Shown here in pieces: positions 13,001-25,200 of a stretch of 64,000 bases of DNA. This DNA comes from Phosphuga atrata (taxonomy: Eukaryota; Arthropoda; Insecta; Coleoptera; Silphidae). The DNA lies in NCBI GenBank assembly GCA_944588485.1, contig OX155904.1, forward strand, positions 20,266,884-20,330,883, written 5' to 3'. Every line of letters starts with the position of its first letter. The first letter of the stretch is position 1. The notes below the pieces were generated by a model. That model did not search any database and was not told the origin of the DNA. It was given only the letters and a program-made list of their open reading frames with translations. The position numbers and the translations under genes were made by a program.

Positions 13001-16000
13001 ATAATTAAGTGGGAACTGAATGGAATCAAAGAAGAAATTGATGAGAGTATGGATGGAAATTCTCAAAAACGTCCAGCTTTTGACGACTCTGATCAACAAA
13101 GGAAGCGTTTGGCTTTTGCTGCAGAGCCAGGTACTTCAGCTATACCAATTAAAGTGGAACCCAAAATTAACAAACCCATAGACAGGGTTCATACTGATGC
13201 CGTTTTGAATTTCTTGTTAAGATTTGCTTGTCAGGTTAATGAGCCTCAATCTCAAACTCCTACTAATCCAACAGGAAGTAGCCCAGGGGAAATATTATCC
13301 AGAAGATGTGTAACCTTATTGAAGACCGCTTTAAAACCTGATGTTTGGCCGCAGCCCATTGATCTTAAATTAGTTATTTTTGATAAGATTCTTCAAAGCG
13401 CTGAACAGATAAATCCAAACGTCGGAAGCATTTGTACAGCGTTAGAACTACTAACGTTCTTGCTAATTGTAATGAAAAAAGAACAAATTTTGGCGAATTT
13501 CAAACCGTTGCAACGAGGCATTGGAGCGTGTATAACGTCAACAAACAACAAAATTATAAGATTTGTACATACACTCCTCCACAAACTTATGGGGCTTTTC
13601 CCAACAGAACGCACGAACTCAAACATGTCCTGCAAATATGAAGAACTTGAAATACTCTACACAACTGTAGGTAAAGTTATTTATGAAGGCCTTACAAATT
13701 ATGAAAAGAATCTTCAAGCTACAACCTCCAGTCTTTATGGAACAATCATGATTCTAAAAGCTGCTTGCATGAACAATAACAGTTATATTGATTTATTGAT
13801 TACTCCATTTATGAAGGTACTGCATAGGATTGCAAAAGAACATCTACAACCGACTGTACCAGAAACTAATTCTATAACTAGCGAATTATTGATTCTAAGT
13901 TTGGATTTAGTCAAGACAAGAGTTGTAGTTATGGGAGTTGATATGAGGAAGACGTTTATAGGTTCAATATTAGTTGGACTAATTGAAAAAACTCAGGATA
14001 TCAAAGTTATGAAGGCAATAGTTAAAATGTTAGAAGAATGGATGAAAAACAAAAATGTTATTACTTTGTCCCAAGCACCTAGTTTAAGAGAGAAATCGAT
14101 TTTACTAGTGAAACTGATGCAATATGTTGAGAAGAGATTTCCAGACGATGCAGAACTCAACGCGCAATTTTTGGAACTTATTAACTACGTTTACACGGAC
14201 GAGCATTTGAAGCAAACTGAGCTTTCGGCTAAACTCGAACCAGCTTTCCTCGCCGGCCTGCGTTGCAGTCAACCTATGATCCGAGAAAAATTCTTTAAAG
14301 TTTTCGACGAATCCATGCGGAAACGATTGCACGATAGACTTTTGTACATAACTTCAACCCAAAATTGGGACGCAATTGGTCCTCACTATTGGATTAAACA
14401 ATGCATAGAGTTATTAATAGCAACTGCATCTCCAGATAATCGCATTAGGATGTCTCATGAAAGTAGCATTTTGCCCAGTATCACCTCGGTTATTAACGCT
14501 GCAGATCCAAAAAAACGCGAAGAATTTTACTCTATAAAACAAGAAAACCCGGAGTTCTATTTAAATACGGAAATAAAGGAAGAAGTTGTTGACATGGATT
14601 TATCGACAGTTGATTCAAATCCAAATGTTGAAGAAAAACCTGTGAACAGAACAGATATCATTAAAATTGTTACTAAGCAATACGAATTTTTGGAAGTTTG
14701 TAAAAACACTACTTCTTATAGATTTTTGGCTGCTGCAGCTCAACTTTGTCACATGGACACGAATTTAGCTGAACAAGTTTGGTTGCAGATGTTCCCGAAA
14801 TTCTGGTCAATACTTGACGAGAAGCAACGAAATCGCTTAACTCAAGACATCCTCCCGTTCATAACTTCAGGCACTCACATCATTCAAAAAGATTGCCATC
14901 CTAGTGCAATCAACACTTTTGTTGAAGCATTAGCACGCTGCAATCCTCCAGTCCAAATATCTCCACCTCTAATGAAATACATAGGGAAATCACATAATCT
15001 TTGGCATAGGATGGCTTTGGGCTTGGAACAAATGGCTTTTGATCCTAACGCAACTCCCAAACCTATAAATGCAGCAGCTTGCTATGATTTTGAACCAGAT
15101 CAAAGTCCTAAAAACGAAATCTTTGATTCTTTAAGCCAACTTTACTCTCAGCTGTGTGAAGAGGATTTATGGGCTGGTCTTTGGCAAAGACATGCTCACT
15201 ATCGCGAAACCAGTGTTGCTATAGCTTATGAACAACATGGACTCTTTGAACAAGCTCAAACTGCTTATGAAAGTGCGATGTTGAAACATAAGCTGGACAA
15301 CACAACAGGTCCAGCACCAATGCACACGCAAAGGGAAGTTCTTTTATGGACGGATCATTGGATTAGGTGTGCTAAAGAGTTGAAACAATGGGATGTTCTA
15401 TCTGAATATAGTAAAACTGGAGTATTTGATCCTTACCTGATGCTTGAAAGTGCTTGGAGGATCCCTAATTGGGAACAGACCAAAGAAGCTTTAAGTAATG
15501 TTGAATACAATTGCCCCAAAGAACTTCAGTGGAAAGTTACTTTGTATGGAGGGTTCTTACTTATATGTCATCCAGAAGAACGAAGTTTGAAACTAGCTGA
15601 ACGTTTTGTTGAAACTGCCAGCTCTATGTGTTTACAAGAATGGAGAAGATTGCCCCACATAGTAAGTCACATTCACCTACCGTACCTTCAAGCAGCTCAA
15701 CAAATCATGGAGTTACAAGAAGCTTACCAAATTCGCAAAGGTCTTCAACAAAGTCATCAAAATTCTTTACACGACATGAAGGCAATCGTTAAAACATGGA
15801 GAAATCGTTTACCAGTAATTGCTGACGATTTAACTCACTGGAATGATATATTCACCTGGAGGCAACACCACTATGAGTTCATAATAAAACATTACGAAAA
15901 AACTTTAATAGACCAACAACCCACACACCATGCCCACTCAATGCTAGGCGTTCACGCTTCTGCCCAATCTATCATCCACTTTGGGAAAATAGCAAGAAAA

Positions 16001-19000
16001 CACAAATTAACAAGCGTTTGCCTAGAATCGCTAAATCGAATCTACACAATTCCTTCTGTTCCCATAGTAGATTGTTATCATAAAATTAGGCAACAAATTA
16101 AATGTTTCTTACAACAAGCCTCTGTTGGCAACAAGAATGAATATCAAGAAGGTCTAGAAGTCATCAATAACGCAAATGTAAATTACTTCACTAAAGAAAT
16201 GAACGCGGAATTTTATGCTCTTAAAGGAATGTTGTACCATTTGAGTGGGAAATCAGATGAGGCAAATAAAGCTTTTTCGGTAGCTGTCCAAATGCACGAT
16301 ACTTTAATTAAAGCATGGGCTTTATATGGAGACTATTTGGAACAAGTCTTTACTAGAGATCCAAGGCAGATCAGTCTTGGAGTTAATGCTATCACTTGTT
16401 TCCTGCATGCATGTAGGCATCAAAATGAATCTAAGGCCAGGAAATATTTAGCTAAAGTTCTTTGGCTTCTTAGTTATGATGATGAGAATAACAGGTAAAT
16501 ATTTGTTTGTTAGTTTTTGCTCAAGAATTCTAATTTCTTTAATTTTTAGTTTAATGGAAGCTTTAGATAAATATTCAGTTGGGGTTCCTCCTTTGTTGTG
16601 GTTACCTTGGACTCCACAACTCCTCAATTGTTTGGTGCTTTATGAAGCCAACGTAATCCTAAATCTGCTTCTACAAGTAAGGAAAACTTACTAATAATTG
16701 AAATTTGCCAAAAAATATTGTTTCTTTCAGGTAGGAAAAATGTTTCCTCAAGCTGTTTATTTTCCAATCCGCACTCTGTATTTGAGTTTGAGGACGGCCA
16801 CAGCGAGAAAAACCACGCAACAACCTCCTCAAGAAAACCAAGGCGATCAGCAATCTGGCGAAAATGCGTCTGGTACTAATACTAACACAACAACGGTTGA
16901 ATCTGCAATTAAAGCTTCACCTGCTATGGTTAGATGCTCCAAAATTATGAAAATGCAAAGAGATATTCATACTACAGTTTTGAGCAGTCTTGAAGGAATC
17001 GCAGATCAGGTAAAAATAAGATTGTTTGATTTGAAACCTGTTTAGATTCCTAAATATATTTTTTATTACTCATGCGCGCGAAGTACTTCCTGACGCACGT
17101 TTTTTAATACGAGAAATGCCACTTCGCATTGTCTTTCCACATAACCTGGGTAACGCACGCAAATATTGAATATCATTAGGTTACGTTAAAAAAACAAACA
17201 AATAAAAAAAAATTAAAACAATCAAGACCTCGATATAAAAAAAGTGACGTGAAGTGTCAGAAATTTTTTCATTACAAAATAATAATAACAATTAAAGAAA
17301 ACGTTATAAAATTAGTGTAAATTCGATGGTGATACCGGTGACTGAGGAGAGTTCTCATGACGAATCCACACCACCGGAGCCATTTGAAAATGCAAATTCT
17401 TCATTTTTTGTTCCATTTTTTTTTGGATGGCCACTGGATCCCAAACTTGTAAGATACATACCCTCGCGTGTTGGCAGCAGGGGGACCTCGAAGGACTTGC
17501 CGACGTCTGCAACAGATGTCTGGAAGAGGGAGTGTTTCCCAGGTGTTGCAAAAAGGCCATTTTGTCCCTTATTCCAAAGCGGGGTAAGGATCCCTCGACT
17601 CCTGGTGAAGACAAGTGCCAGGTCGTTTGCGTATGTCACAATACCCACCCCTGTGGGCAGTAACGGTCTCAGCGTCTGCAGAAGGCCGTCATAGGCGATT
17701 ACAAGCGGCGGTTACAAGCCGTTATAGAGCAAGATGGCGGACTGGTTCCGGAGCAGTTCGGCTTCCGTAAAGGGGTTGGGACGGAGGATGCCATTCGGGC
17801 TGTCCTTCGTGTCGCGGAGGGGGCCAACAGTGGACCGTACCGTACCAGGGGGCATTGTGTGGTCGTCAGCTTTGACGTTGCCACAGCCTTCAACACGGTA
17901 CAATGGTGGTTCGTTCTCGAGGCCCTAACAGGGTGGAAACTACCGGAAACGTTGCTGAGGCTTACTGCCGATTACCTGCGCGACAGAACCATCAGGTACC
18001 GCGAGGGGAGGACTGGTGTGAGCGGGGGTTGTCTGCCGGGGTTCCGCAGGGATCGGTTTTAGGACCATTCTTGTGGAATGTCGCCTATGACGGCCTTCTA
18101 CGGACGCTGAGACGGTTACTGCCCACAGGGGTGGGTATTGTGGCGTACGCAGACGACCTGGCTCTTGCCTTCACCGACAGGTGCTGGGATATGCTGCGTC
18201 TCAGGGTCACGCGCGCGGGGAACTCGTTCGGGAGTGGATGGAGACGGCGGGCCTTCAGCACGCCGCCTCTAATAACACAGGCGGCCCTGCTCTTTACCAG
18301 AAAGTCATGTAGAGGCACTCTGGAGATTGAATTCTTGGGAGAGAGGATACCTGTCGAACGGTCGATCCGGTACCTCGGTGTGACCCTCCAGGAGGGTCAG
18401 TGGGGATTACACGTGTGCCATGCAGCTGGCAACGCGGCACGCGCGTCACAACAGGTGGCGCGTGTCATGCCGAGGGCCAGGGGCGCTAGGGAGGGTAGGA
18501 GGAGGCTTATGGCCAGTGTGGCCACTAGCAAACTCCTATACGCGACACCGGTGTGGGCAGCGGTGGTGAGGGGTAACACCCGTAACAGGGAGCGTTTGTG
18601 TGCGAAACAAGCGAAAAGGGTACTGCGTCCGGTGGCCATTACGGTCGCCCGGGCTTACCGCACTGTCAGCAGTGACGCCGTGGAGGTCATATCGCGGATT
18701 CCTCCCGCGGACCTCCTTGTTATGGAGCGGGCGTCGGTGAGGGACGCAAGAACATCTGGCGGGAACCGCGGGGAGGCAAGGAGAGTTGATCGGGAGCAAC
18801 TACTTGCCTGCTGACATGAGAGGAGGTCACGCGGCGTAAACGGCGCGTGGACTCGTCGCCTCCTCCATGATTTAATTCTGTGGATGGGGCGAGGGTTGGA
18901 CGAGGTGGGTTCATACTTCCTCACCCATCTTCTTACCGGACACGGGTCCTTCGGAGCGTATCTCCATAGGATTAGGAAAGCCCCAGACGACAGGTGCATA

Positions 19001-21802
19001 CCTGTGGAGAGGGCGTGCGCGACGACGCTTAGCACACTCTCGTGGCGTGTCCGCGTTGGGAGAGAGAGCGACAGGCCCTGGCGTCGGCCCTGAAAGGGGA
19101 AGTTACGGTCGAAGCCGTGGCGGGGTGGGGCCTCGCTGGCGAGGTGCGGCGTGGGTGTGGGCGGCCTTAAGCCGATTCGCGACTACAGTCATACGGGCTA
19201 AGGAGTTGCTTGGGTGGGAACAAGGGCGGTAGGTTTTTTTTTTGTTTTGTTTTATTTTTCTTGTTATTGTTATTGTAAATGCTATTGCATAGTATCTTGT
19301 ATTTTCATGTAAATCCTGTTGTACTTTTATTGAATAAAGCTCATCTGGTGCCCGTTGTGGGAAGACTCGAAGGGTGAGCAGAGGCAGTAATGACATCGTT
19401 GGCGGTACCTCTGTCCTTCCGTTTCAGTGGAGCCACTTGAGAATAAAAAAAAATCTTCTCGCATGAGTAATAAAAAATATTGTTTGTAAAACGGGCGGTA
19501 TTGTCAATTGCCATCTCGAGCGAATGTGCGCAATTTCGCTCTCGCGTGAAATTGACAACTTTCCGCCCTAGTTACAAAATATACTATTTTGGCCTCCTGA
19601 ATTGTAAAGCTAGCTTTGACATCGTGTATACGTCAAGCGAAACTAGATTTTTACACACAATGTTGCAAAGTACGTCTACTGTGCGGTAAAGTCGCTTTAC
19701 CGCATAGTTTACCGTACTTTTTGCAACATTTTGCCAAAAAAAATTAAATAATTTCCAATACTGGCAATAATCTAAATCCATATATTTCTTAAATAATAAT
19801 TGTCGGCCAAAAAAATTTATACAAATTTCGTGCGTAAATGATTTTACAACGCGACAGCTTGTTTGTAAATAACTCTAATGCACTCTAATGTAAATAACTA
19901 TTTTAGATGGAGTGGTTTAGGGAAAATTGGTATGAGCAAGTTGTTAGGCAGCTTCGGCAAGGTTTGGCAAAATGTTACGCAATAGCGTTTGAAAATCGCG
20001 AGTCCGTAAACGAAGCGAAAATAACGCCGCACATTTTGAATTTCATCAAGAAACTGGTTTCAACTTTCGGGATTGGTGTGGAAAATATTAATAGCTCAGC
20101 AAACGCGGTTTTCCATTCAGCAGCTTCGGAAAGTTTAGCTAGAAGGGCCGAGGCGACGTACCAAGATCCTGTCTTCAAGGAAATGAAATCCGAATTTACA
20201 AAGGACTTTGATTTTTCGCAATCTAACGCCCTAAGACTACGAACGCTTATATTCAAATTGAAGAAATGGATCAAGATCTTGGAAAATAGATCCAAAATTT
20301 TGATACAGTAAGATTTTCTTTAAAATATTTGAATGTTTTGTTTCAATAATTATTATTTTGGTATGTAGGTCTTTCTTAATTGAAGAAAAATGCCGCTTCC
20401 TCTCAAATTTCACCTTAAAAATTGCGGAGGTTGAGTTACCAGGTGAATTCCTGCTTCCCAAACACACTCACTATTACGTACGCATCACTCGTTTTATGCC
20501 AAGGGTTGATATTGTCCAGAAACATAATACAGCAGCAAGAAGACTTTACATTCGAGGTCACAACGGGAAGATATACCCTTATCTAGTTGTAAACGACTCC
20601 GGTTTAGCAGACGCGAGAAGAGAAGAGCGCGTGTTACAACTCTTGCGAATGATGAACCATTATTTAGGCAAACAGAAAGAATCTTCAAGAAGGTTTTTAC
20701 ATTTCACTGTTCCCAGAGTAGTGGCAGTTTCGCAACAAATTAGACTAGTTGAAGATAATGTTGCTTCAATTTCCTTGTTGGATATCTTCAAAAAAGGATG
20801 CGCAAAACTGAGTAAGGAGACAAATCGAAAGTTTATTATTAGAATATCTTTAACGTTTACTTTTGATACTTTCAGATATTGAACATGATGCACCAATCCA
20901 TTATTATTACGAAAGATTAGCAAATGTTCAAGGTCGAGGCACAAAAGCCACAAGTCATCAAGTCTATAGAGACATCTTAAAAGGAGTTCAGACTAATATG
21001 GTGCCTAGGACAATGCTTAGGCAATGGGCTCTTTCAACGTTCCCTTCAGCAACAGATTATTGGCAATTTAGAAAAATGGTAACAATAAACAAAATGTGTA
21101 ATGCAAATATTTAACTTATCATTTTCAGTTTACATTGCAACTAGCCTTAGCTTGTTTTGCTGAGTATGTACTTCACTTAACAAGACTAAATCCTGATATG
21201 ATGTACCTACACCAAGATTCCGGTTTGGTGAATATTTCATACTTCAAATTTGATGTAGATGATAGTACAGGAGAATTGGATATTACTAGGCCAGTTCAAT
21301 TTAGACTAACGCCTAATATCATTGAATATGTTTCAACTATTGGGGTTAGTGGACCATTAACTGCTTCAATGATTGCTGCAGCTAGATGTTTCGTTTATCC
21401 CAACTTCAAGGTAAAGATTCCAACATTTTGGAAGAAACGTTTTTATTTAATCAATATTTTGTTTCAATAGGTTGCTGCGATTCTTAAGCCTATTCTAAGA
21501 GACGAAATGGTTTTGTCAAGGATAAAGAAGCCGGAAGATGCTGAAAATGGGAAAGACGAAAAACTTACAGAAAGTGAACAACTTATAAATATGGTCAATA
21601 AAGCAGTTACTTCTATCACAACTAGATTGAATAGTTTAGCTCATTTTGATGGTTTAGAAAGCAAAGTAATTAAGTTTTCTGTTTGGGGCGTGTTTAACAT
21701 AATTTCTAATAAATTTATTTTTAGGTAAATACTTTGGTAGCAGCTGCAAGTAGTCACGATAATTTGTGCAGGATGGATCCCGCATGGCATCCTTGGTTGT
21801 AA
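4037..21802 (+). CDS. Nipped-A: TRRAP / Nipped-A: PIKK-family pseudokinase scaffold of SAGA and Tip60 complexes
   Basis: Giant nuclear scaffold that docks activators onto histone acetyltransferase complexes. Coding exons: 4037-4198, 4257-4370, 4423-4608, 4666-4860, 4916-5082, 5774-6009, 6207-6411, 6466-6639, 6698-6938, 6991-7197, 7752-8062, 8117-8423, 8478-9674, 9733-9931, 9984-10460, 10513-10763, 10814-11086, 11139-11300, 11356-11613, 12398-16494, 16550-16676, 16731-17009, 19907-20307, 20369-20811, 20876-21078, 21129-21410, 21471-21665, 21725-21802. They sum to 11,427 nt (3,808 aa) with every phase matching, close to the roughly 3,800-3,860 aa of fly and human TRRAP. N-terminal HEAT-type helices fill most of the protein. 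A basic, possibly nuclear-localising linker (QRKRLAF) lies near residue 2010. The FAT domain spans about 2670-3310 and the PI3K-like fold about 3410-3720 (IRGHNGKIYPYLV). The kinase GDR..N and DFG motifs are replaced, so it is catalytically dead, as in all TRRAPs. The FATC tail ends DPAWHPWL. Intron 3 is GC-AG. The ATG at 4037 is followed immediately by a second ATG. Confidence 0.97.
5097..5740. repeat. Tandem repeat, about three units, in TRRAP intron 5
   Basis: The block acgtaaaaagacaatgtttt starts at 5151, 5345 and 5590, followed each time by cctaggttaggttagattag-type sequence, a gcgcggtag palindrome and (in most units) ttgcgacttgcacgccctcc. The spacings are 194 and 245 bases, so units are incomplete duplicates. 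A flanking tggctaaa(t/c)cggag.tccg block is present at the first and third units. No coding content; it accounts for nearly all of the 691-base intron. Confidence 0.8.
7224..7725. repeat. Family A foldback repeat, copy 2 (TRRAP intron 10)
   Basis: Starts acaactagggcggtaagttg and carries a short hairpin (caattgcccacgagcgcgaa... with its complement ending caattgac). It is bounded internally by attactcatgcg (about 7320) and cgcatgagtaataaaa (about 7700). It is the most compact of the three copies and makes up nearly all of the 554-base intron. Confidence 0.7.
11695..11731. repeat. Short perfect hairpin
   Basis: TTATACGTCAAAA is followed 10 bases later by its reverse complement TTTTGACGTATAA. 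It abuts the left end of the TIR element at 11735 and may mark an older insertion point. Confidence 0.6.
11735..12281. mobile_element. TIR element (MITE-like) in TRRAP intron 19
   Basis: The left end starts TGTTACCGTGAAAGACCGAA and the right end finishes with the near-perfect complement, giving inverted repeats of roughly 55 bases. Both sides are flanked by ACTA, a plausible 4-bp target duplication. The palindrome ttcaccggtgaa or a variant recurs at about 11776, 11855 and 12232, so the ends carry repeated sites. There is no transposase, so it is non-autonomous. The superfamily is not identified. Confidence 0.75.
17056..17460. repeat. Family A repeat, copy 3, left part (TRRAP intron 22)
   Basis: Begins tttttattactcatgcgcgc and includes the gaaatgccacttcgcattg and agtgacgtgaagtgtcag blocks shared with copy 1 (about 1500-1650). 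It stops at accctcgcgtg, where a LINE begins; the repeat resumes at 19455 with tctcgcatgagtaataaaa. Confidence 0.7.
17461..19454 (+). mobile_element. 5'-truncated R1-like LINE inserted in a family A repeat
   Basis: GC-rich block unlike the AT-rich host intron. It encodes a broken reverse transcriptase: GVFPRCCKKAILSLIPKRGK (17540-17600), EQFGFRKGVGTEDAIRAV and VSFDVATAFNTVQWWFVLEA (17750-17920), GSVLGPFLWNVAYDGLL and YADDLALAF (18060-18175), then RYLGVTLQEG and the post-RT SVATSKLLYATPVWA. The A(F/L)N..QW and YADD layout fits the R1/TRAS group. Frame breaks and missing 5' sequence make it dead. The segment 17595-17698 is in reverse orientation and duplicates 18080-18180. The 3' end is a short A-rich tail before 19455. 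Confidence 0.8.
19455..19585. repeat. Family A repeat, copy 3, right part
   Basis: Resumes as ctcgcatgagtaataaaa and ends caactttccgccctagtt, the right terminus seen in copy 1 (about 2000-2015). Together with 17056-17460 it forms one repeat split by the LINE. Confidence 0.7.
19660..19729. repeat. 70-bp imperfect palindrome in TRRAP intron 22
   Basis: The arm atgttgcaaagtacgtctac...tgcggtaaag meets ctttaccgcatagt...gtactttttgcaacat across a three-base centre. Not coding. It may be a tiny MITE or the joined ends of a lost element. Confidence 0.65.
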
Positions 21803-22037
21803 AGTAAGGGAATTGTGGATTGTTAAAGATGGAAGGAAAATCGAAAGGTTTTCTTTTAATTACTAGCTACTATGTAACTAATGTAGGTTTAGGTACGAAG
21901 ATTTAAAATATCTTTATTGAAGAAAGTATCTTTTGTGTATAAAAAAGGTTGGTTTTAGACGCAGATTTTATTTTGTAAATTGGAGACAGTATTATTACTT
22001 TGTAATTATCATTTTCTAGTTGGATAAGTTGTAAGCT

Positions 22038-22043
22038 AATAAA
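22038..22043 (+). terminator. TRRAP polyadenylation signal
   Basis: AATAAA lies 236 bases after the TAA stop of TRRAP. It is the first canonical hexamer downstream and lies just before the convergent RidA gene. Confidence 0.6.
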
Positions 22044-22239
22044 AAATATGTTTTTTTAATGATATTTTTCATTAAAAATCCAATATTTATATGAATTCCC
22101 CAAAATTGAATCTTGTACGTCACTAATTTATAATTTCATCATCTAAAACAATTTAGTGATTGATAAAATATTTCGCAAAACTGCATAATCATAATTTATT
22201 TGTTAGAAAATTTGCATCATTTTTGTACTATAATATTTT

Positions 22240-22245
22240 TTTATT
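22240..22245 (-). terminator. RidA polyadenylation signal
   Basis: On the minus strand AATAAA appears about 30 bases after the RidA stop codon, giving a very short 3' UTR. The two genes end tail-to-tail with about 200 bases between their signals. Confidence 0.55.
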
Positions 22246-22273
22246 GAAATTCAGACTATTTTTTATATAAAAT

Positions 22274-25200
22274 TTACAATTTAGCTGTAACAGTTTCGAC
22301 TTCTCCAGTGCAAGCAATAACTTCAATTTCCACAGTTGCTCCCATTGGTAGTTTTCCTACTTGATAGGTGGACCTAGCTGGGTAATCCTTGGTGAAAACT
22401 ATCAAAAGAAACCATTAAAATGAAATTGAATTAGAAAACATTATTTCTTTACATGTTTTGTAGACTTCATTAACGGCGGCGAAATCTTCGATGTTGTTTA
22501 ACATAATCGTGCTCTTGATGACTTTTTCGTAGGAAGATCCAGAGGCTTCCAAAATGTGTCCTAAATTGGTCAAAGATTGTTTTGCTTCAGCTGCAGCTCC
22601 ACCTTTCACTAATTTCATAGTGTCTTTCTCCATGCCAAGGACACCAGAAACATAGACGATTCTGTCTACTACAATAGCTTGACTGAAAATTAAATCATCT
22701 TTGTTTTTAGCAAATATTTGTTTATGCAAAAATTGGTCGGACAAACAGGTTTTTAAGGATATAAACTTGTGTGCATAGAAATCGGTCCACTGTAAACTTT
22801 TGAACTTCACTATTTTTTTAGAAACTATTTAAGAGATGAAATAAAGAGAAATTCCGTTTGAAAGACAATTTAATATGAGTTTAAACTTACCAAGAATGCT
22901 TATCGTTTATAGCCGTAGCAAACGGTATACAAAAACGAACGTATTTATGTGGTGGTTATAACGAGAATAACAAACTTGTAAAAGATTGTACTTATTGCCT
23001 TTGCAATTGAAATTTGCAAATTATTTTTTTTTTGCAAATTTTTTCATAATTTTATTAGTGTTAGTTTAATAATTTGATTAGAGTTAGTTTAATGCACACT
23101 AAACCGCAAACAGCCGCCCAAGTTTTTGTTCTAATCGAAAATGGTCTTAGCCAGCGAGCTGTTACTCGACAAGTGGATATCATACACGCCGCGGTTTGAA
23201 GAGTATTCCAACGTTATGAAGAGACGGGATCCTTACATAGACGATCTGGTACAGGCAGAAGGTACAGGCAACACCATTAAGAAATTGTCACGTTAATGTT
23301 GTTCAACTGTTGCAGTTGCGTGAAGTACGAGGAGTGGCTATTATGGCTCGCATACACCTAATCCGTCATCGGCCGAAGTTTGCTAGGGCGACGACGGCGA
23401 TTGAATCAAACACTTGCAAAAGAAAGAGAGCGCGTACACAAACACGACTGTCATCGTCCGATGACGCCCGAAAACGGCCAGTCATCACGATGATCCGAAC
23501 TTGTTGGGATTTCTCGCCAGTCTGCCGGCGTCTACAGTGCAAATTGAGTGAATTTATAGTTAAATTTTGTTTTTATCTACCTAAACGACTATGGATATTG
23601 AAAAATTAATTAGTTGTGTTTATAATAGATCAACCTTGTGGGGTTACAATTATTATTACAATAATCGAGATTTTTCCATACGGTTATGGTTGTTGGCACA
23701 AGTCGTAACACTGTTGCAGTGTAAGCACATACACGTCCGAGTTACTCGTCCGGATAGTTATGTCCGCCATCGGCCGACAAAATCGGTTTTGGTGTAAGTA
23801 CGCTTAGCATTGGTCAGTGGACAGTAAGACGAAGACTACAGGAGAGTAACTTGACCCCTAAGCCACCTGCAGTTTGTCAAAAACTTACCCCAACTCATCG
23901 TAAGGCACGCCTGCGTTTTGCAAGGGATCATTTAAATTGGACATTGGAACAATGGGTGTATGTTCTGTTCTCAGATGAGACCAGAATATGCCTCTATGGT
24001 AGCGACTGAAGAAGAAATGTGTACAGGAGACTAAGAGAGTGATTTTCAGAATGCTTCATTGAAGAGCGGACTGCTTATAGAGGTGGTTCCTGCATGATCT
24101 GGGGTGCAATTTCTATGAGAAATTTCTGCTTCCATCATTAGGGGCGCCCGTGGTCACGGGAGAGCTTTAACGGATGCTACGTACATCGAGGAGATTTTAG
24201 CAGTTCATGTGATACCTAACGTCGACTACATTGGATAAGAATTTATCTTTATGTATGACACTGCGAGGCCGCAAACCGCAAGAATCGCGCAAGATTAAAT
24301 TACAGAAATCGGTTTTCAGGTTATGGAGTGGCCAGCATGCAGTCCCGATTTACAGGCGCTTTATACCCGACTTCGCGTCCATAGCAAGACCGTTGACGAA
24401 CCTAACGAAGAAGAATATCACCAGGACCTGGGACCCCGAACCGTAGGGAGCATTCTAGAAGTTAAAAGGACTCCCAACGACAGCACCCGTTTTACGCCAG
24501 GCCGAACCCGGTCTGCCATACAGGCTCCGCGCCTATGCCAGCGCTTATGCCATTGGGGCAGCTTCTCTCTTTGAGGAACGCCCAATCGAATACGCCAGCG
24601 GGCTAATCACACCTTCTTAGAAAAATTACAATACCACGGAACGAGAAGCCCTAGCCCTAGAATGGGCCGTCCAAAAATTTCGTGGCTACGTGGAAGAGGC
24701 AGAAACGGTCATCGTCACCGACTACAGGCCGGCCCCTTAAGTGGCAAATGAGCATTCAGACTCCTACTCTCCGCCTCGCCCGTAGGGCACTACAACTACA
24801 AGCATTCTATCTGAAGATCGACTATACCCCCTATATCTATATCGCTGACACCGACTATTTCATATCAACAGACTTGCCCTCAAAAAGTTAAAATTTTGAG
24901 GGTAGGTATCAGTTATATCGTCTGATCGGAACGGGTGGCTACGAACGGCGCCTGTACTCCATGTTAGGGGCGGCCGGATTATATGCTGGCAGTAGCTCTA
25001 AAATGCTTGGTGACAGGCTTTGTGACAAGCCGACCGAAAAACTCAACGTCACGTCCTTGGAAATCCTTGGAAATGTTGTCTCAGATTCGGAACTAAGGTT
25101 AGGGCGCCCGCTGAAAGCGACTCGTGTTGGCAAGGCCCGGTCAATATGAAAAGTAGGCAAAGGTTACCGTCACGTGGGCGGCGACGGCTAAACCATATAC

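Noticed and set aside
18397..19035. Minus-strand open frames over the R1-like LINE
   Set aside because: Shadows of the GC-rich forward RT coding sequence; no family resemblance.
22415..22810. RidA starting at an ATG near 22810 (131-codon frame)
   Set aside because: The N-terminal part lies in intron and inverted-repeat sequence. A proper exon 1 with matching phase and family sequence is at 27789-27853.
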